7,192 nucleotides of DNA, from contig DRQI01000435.1 of assembly GCA_011330545.1 (NCBI GenBank), positions 1 through 7,192 of the forward strand, read 5' to 3'. The DNA is from Flavobacteriia bacterium (GTDB lineage Bacteria > Bacteroidota > Bacteroidia > Flavobacteriales > Flavobacteriaceae). Each line of letters starts with the position of its first letter. The stretch's first letter is position 1. Positions 6,022-7,192 of the stretch are shown here, piece after piece. The position numbers were made by a program, and so were the translations under genes. The notes beneath the pieces were generated by a model. The model saw only the letters and a program-made list of their open reading frames with translations. It ran no database searches and was not told where the DNA came from.

Positions 6022-6990
6022 ATGTCAAGAATACTCACGGGTGTACAAAGTACCGGAACTCCGCATTTGGGAAATCTGCTAGGAGCCATTATTCCGGCAA
6101 TCAAAATGGCCAATGATCCCGGTAATGAATCGTTTTTGTTTATTGCCAATATGCACACGCTTACTCAAATAAAAGATGGAGGGCTTATCAAACAAAATAC
6201 CTATAGTACGGCAGCAACATGGTTGGCATTTGGCTTAGACATTTCGAAAACGGTTTTTTACCGTCAGAGTGATATTCCTGAGGTTACCGAACTTACTTGG
6301 TATTTGAGTTGTTTTTATCCTTATCAACGGTTGACATTGGCACATAGTTTTAAAGATAAAGCCGATAGGTTAGAAGATGTAAATGCCGGTTTGTTTACCT
6401 ATCCGATGTTGATGGCTGCTGATATTTTATTGTATGATGCTGATATCGTTCCGGTAGGAAAAGACCAAGCACAACATTTGGAAATGACACGCGATGTGGC
6501 GAATAGAATAAACCATCAAGTGGGAAAAATTCTCGTTCCGCCGGCAACAAAAGTACAAGAACATACGATGTTAGTACCGGGAACCGATGGTGAAAAAATG
6601 AGCAAATCACGTAATAATGATATCAATTTATTTTTAGATGATAAAAAATTGCGGAAGCAAATTATGAAAATAAAAACCGATAGCACTCCTTTAGAAGCGC
6701 CTAAAAATCCGGATACCTGTAATTTATTCGCCTTGTATAAATTGATGGCTGATGAAATGCAAATTGCCGAAATGAGAGCTAATTATTTGGGTGGAAATTA
6801 TGGGTACGGCCATGCCAAACAGGCATTTTTTGAATTACTCATTGCCAAATTTGCCAATGAGCGCGCCTTGTACAATCACTATATGAACAACTTGCATGAA
6901 ATTGACGAGGCCTTGGCTATTGGTGCCAAAAAGGCGAGGGTTGTAGCACAACAAGTCTTAGGCAGGGTTCGAAAAAAGTTGGGATATTAA
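6022..6990 (+). CDS. trpS: Tryptophan--tRNA ligase (tryptophanyl-tRNA synthetase)
   Basis: This 322-residue cytoplasmic class I aminoacyl-tRNA synthetase charges tRNA-Trp with tryptophan using ATP. It starts with the family hallmark RILTGVQSTGTPHLGN, whose PHLGN at 14-18 is the HIGH-type signature. The tryptophan-site segment VGKDQAQHLEM is at 145-155, and the KMSKS loop (GEKMSKSRNND) spans 190-200 with KMSKS at 192-196. The C-terminal anticodon-binding helices end with ARVVAQQVLGRVRKKLGY. The length is within the normal range for bacterial TrpRS and nothing is missing. The ATG lies in an A-rich leader (AAAAATAAATAA) without a Shine-Dalgarno site. The gene is monocistronic here, divergent from plsC and convergent with the aldo/keto reductase gene. 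Confidence 0.97.
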   Translation: MSRILTGVQSTGTPHLGNLLGAIIPAIKMANDPGNESFLFIANMHTLTQIKDGGLIKQNTYSTAATWLAFGLDISKTVFYRQSDIPEVTELTWYLSCFYPYQRLTLAHSFKDKADRLEDVNAGLFTYPMLMAADILLYDADIVPVGKDQAQHLEMTRDVANRINHQVGKILVPPATKVQEHTMLVPGTDGEKMSKSRNNDINLFLDDKKLRKQIMKIKTDSTPLEAPKNPDTCNLFALYKLMADEMQIAEMRANYLGGNYGYGHAKQAFFELLIAKFANERALYNHYMNNLHEIDEALAIGAKKARVVAQQVLGRVRKKLGY

Positions 6991-7001
6991 AAGCTTTTGC
7001 C

Positions 7002-7032
7002 GCCCACTGTAGACTTTCAACTGCCCACTGTA
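7002..7032. repeat. Two direct copies of GCCCACTGTA, 21 bases apart
   Basis: GCCCACTGTA occurs at 7002-7011 and again at 7023-7032, separated by 11 bases, in the 47-base gap between the convergent stop codons of trpS and the aldo/keto reductase gene. A small palindrome AAAAGCTTTT (6989-6998) precedes it. I see no stable hairpin with a T tract, so this is not an obvious terminator. It may be a fragment of a dispersed intergenic repeat. Confidence 0.6.
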
Positions 7033-7037
7033 ATCAA

Positions 7038-7192
7038 TCAGGCTGCCGGATTCGGTATCAAGGCATGCACCGCATTGATTTCATCAATAATTTCTTGAGA
7101 CAGGTCAATGTTAATACTATCAATATTTTCTTTTAACTGACTCATTTTAGTTGCTCCGATTATGTTAGAAGTAACAAAGGGCAATTGATTGA
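7038..7192 (-). CDS. Aldo/keto reductase, Tas-like (C-terminal 50 residues, cut by window edge)
   Basis: Reading the - strand from the window end, a frame without stops gives 50 residues and then TGA at 7040-7038. It contains FVTSNIIGATKMSQLKENI and ends LSQEIIDEINAVHALIPNPAA. This matches the C-terminal end of aldo/keto reductases related to E. coli Tas. The IIGAT segment belongs to the NADPH-binding end of the (beta/alpha)8 barrel, and the QLKxNI helix follows. The catalytic Asp-Tyr-Lys-His residues lie upstream, outside the window, so activity cannot be assessed. Such enzymes reduce aldehydes and ketones in the cytoplasm; the substrate is unknown. It is convergent with trpS. Confidence 0.85.
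   Translation of the reverse strand, partial: NQLPFVTSNIIGATKMSQLKENIDSINIDLSQEIIDEINAVHALIPNPAA

Overview
The window looks like a chromosomal piece of a marine or environmental Bacteroidota bacterium, most likely a Flavobacteriaceae member. The clues are AT-rich DNA, A-rich leaders instead of Shine-Dalgarno sites, a C-terminal domain of the type IX secretion system (T9SS) type A kind, lipoproteins with an acidic stretch just after the lipidated cysteine, and a TAnnTTTG -7 box upstream of trpS. No rRNA, tRNA, CRISPR array, transposase or phage gene is visible.

Left part (1-4413, + strand): a long hairpin followed by six T residues (55-108) probably ends a transcript entering from outside the window. 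Four tightly spaced genes follow, all encoding exported proteins. They are a T9SS-sorted protein built from seven 65-residue propeller repeats (163-1860), an 84-residue cysteine-rich lipoprotein (1893-2147), a lipoprotein with a fibronectin-III-like domain and six Kelch-type repeats (2180-3445), and a lipoprotein alpha/beta-hydrolase of the feruloyl esterase / PHB-depolymerase-like group (3457-4413). The gaps are 32, 32 and 11 bases, so one transcript is likely. All three lipoproteins carry an N/D-rich segment after the lipidated cysteine that resembles the surface-export signal of Bacteroidota lipoproteins. The inferred picture is a cell-surface module with two beta-propeller scaffolds, a small partner and one enzyme. 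Its substrate is not evident.

Middle part (4440-5874, - strand): two membrane genes lie tail-to-tail with that operon. plsC (lysophosphatidate acyltransferase, phospholipid synthesis) is followed 19 bases later by a hemolysin III / PAQR-family seven-helix membrane protein (trhA), probably co-transcribed.

Right part (5875-7192): a divergent intergenic region holds an imperfect inverted repeat and a Bacteroidota-type -7 box, and leads into trpS (tryptophanyl-tRNA synthetase, + strand). The final 155 bases contain the C-terminal 50 residues of an aldo/keto reductase on the - strand. The short gap before it carries two copies of a 10-base direct repeat. This right side is ordinary housekeeping sequence; the accessory interest is in the left operon.
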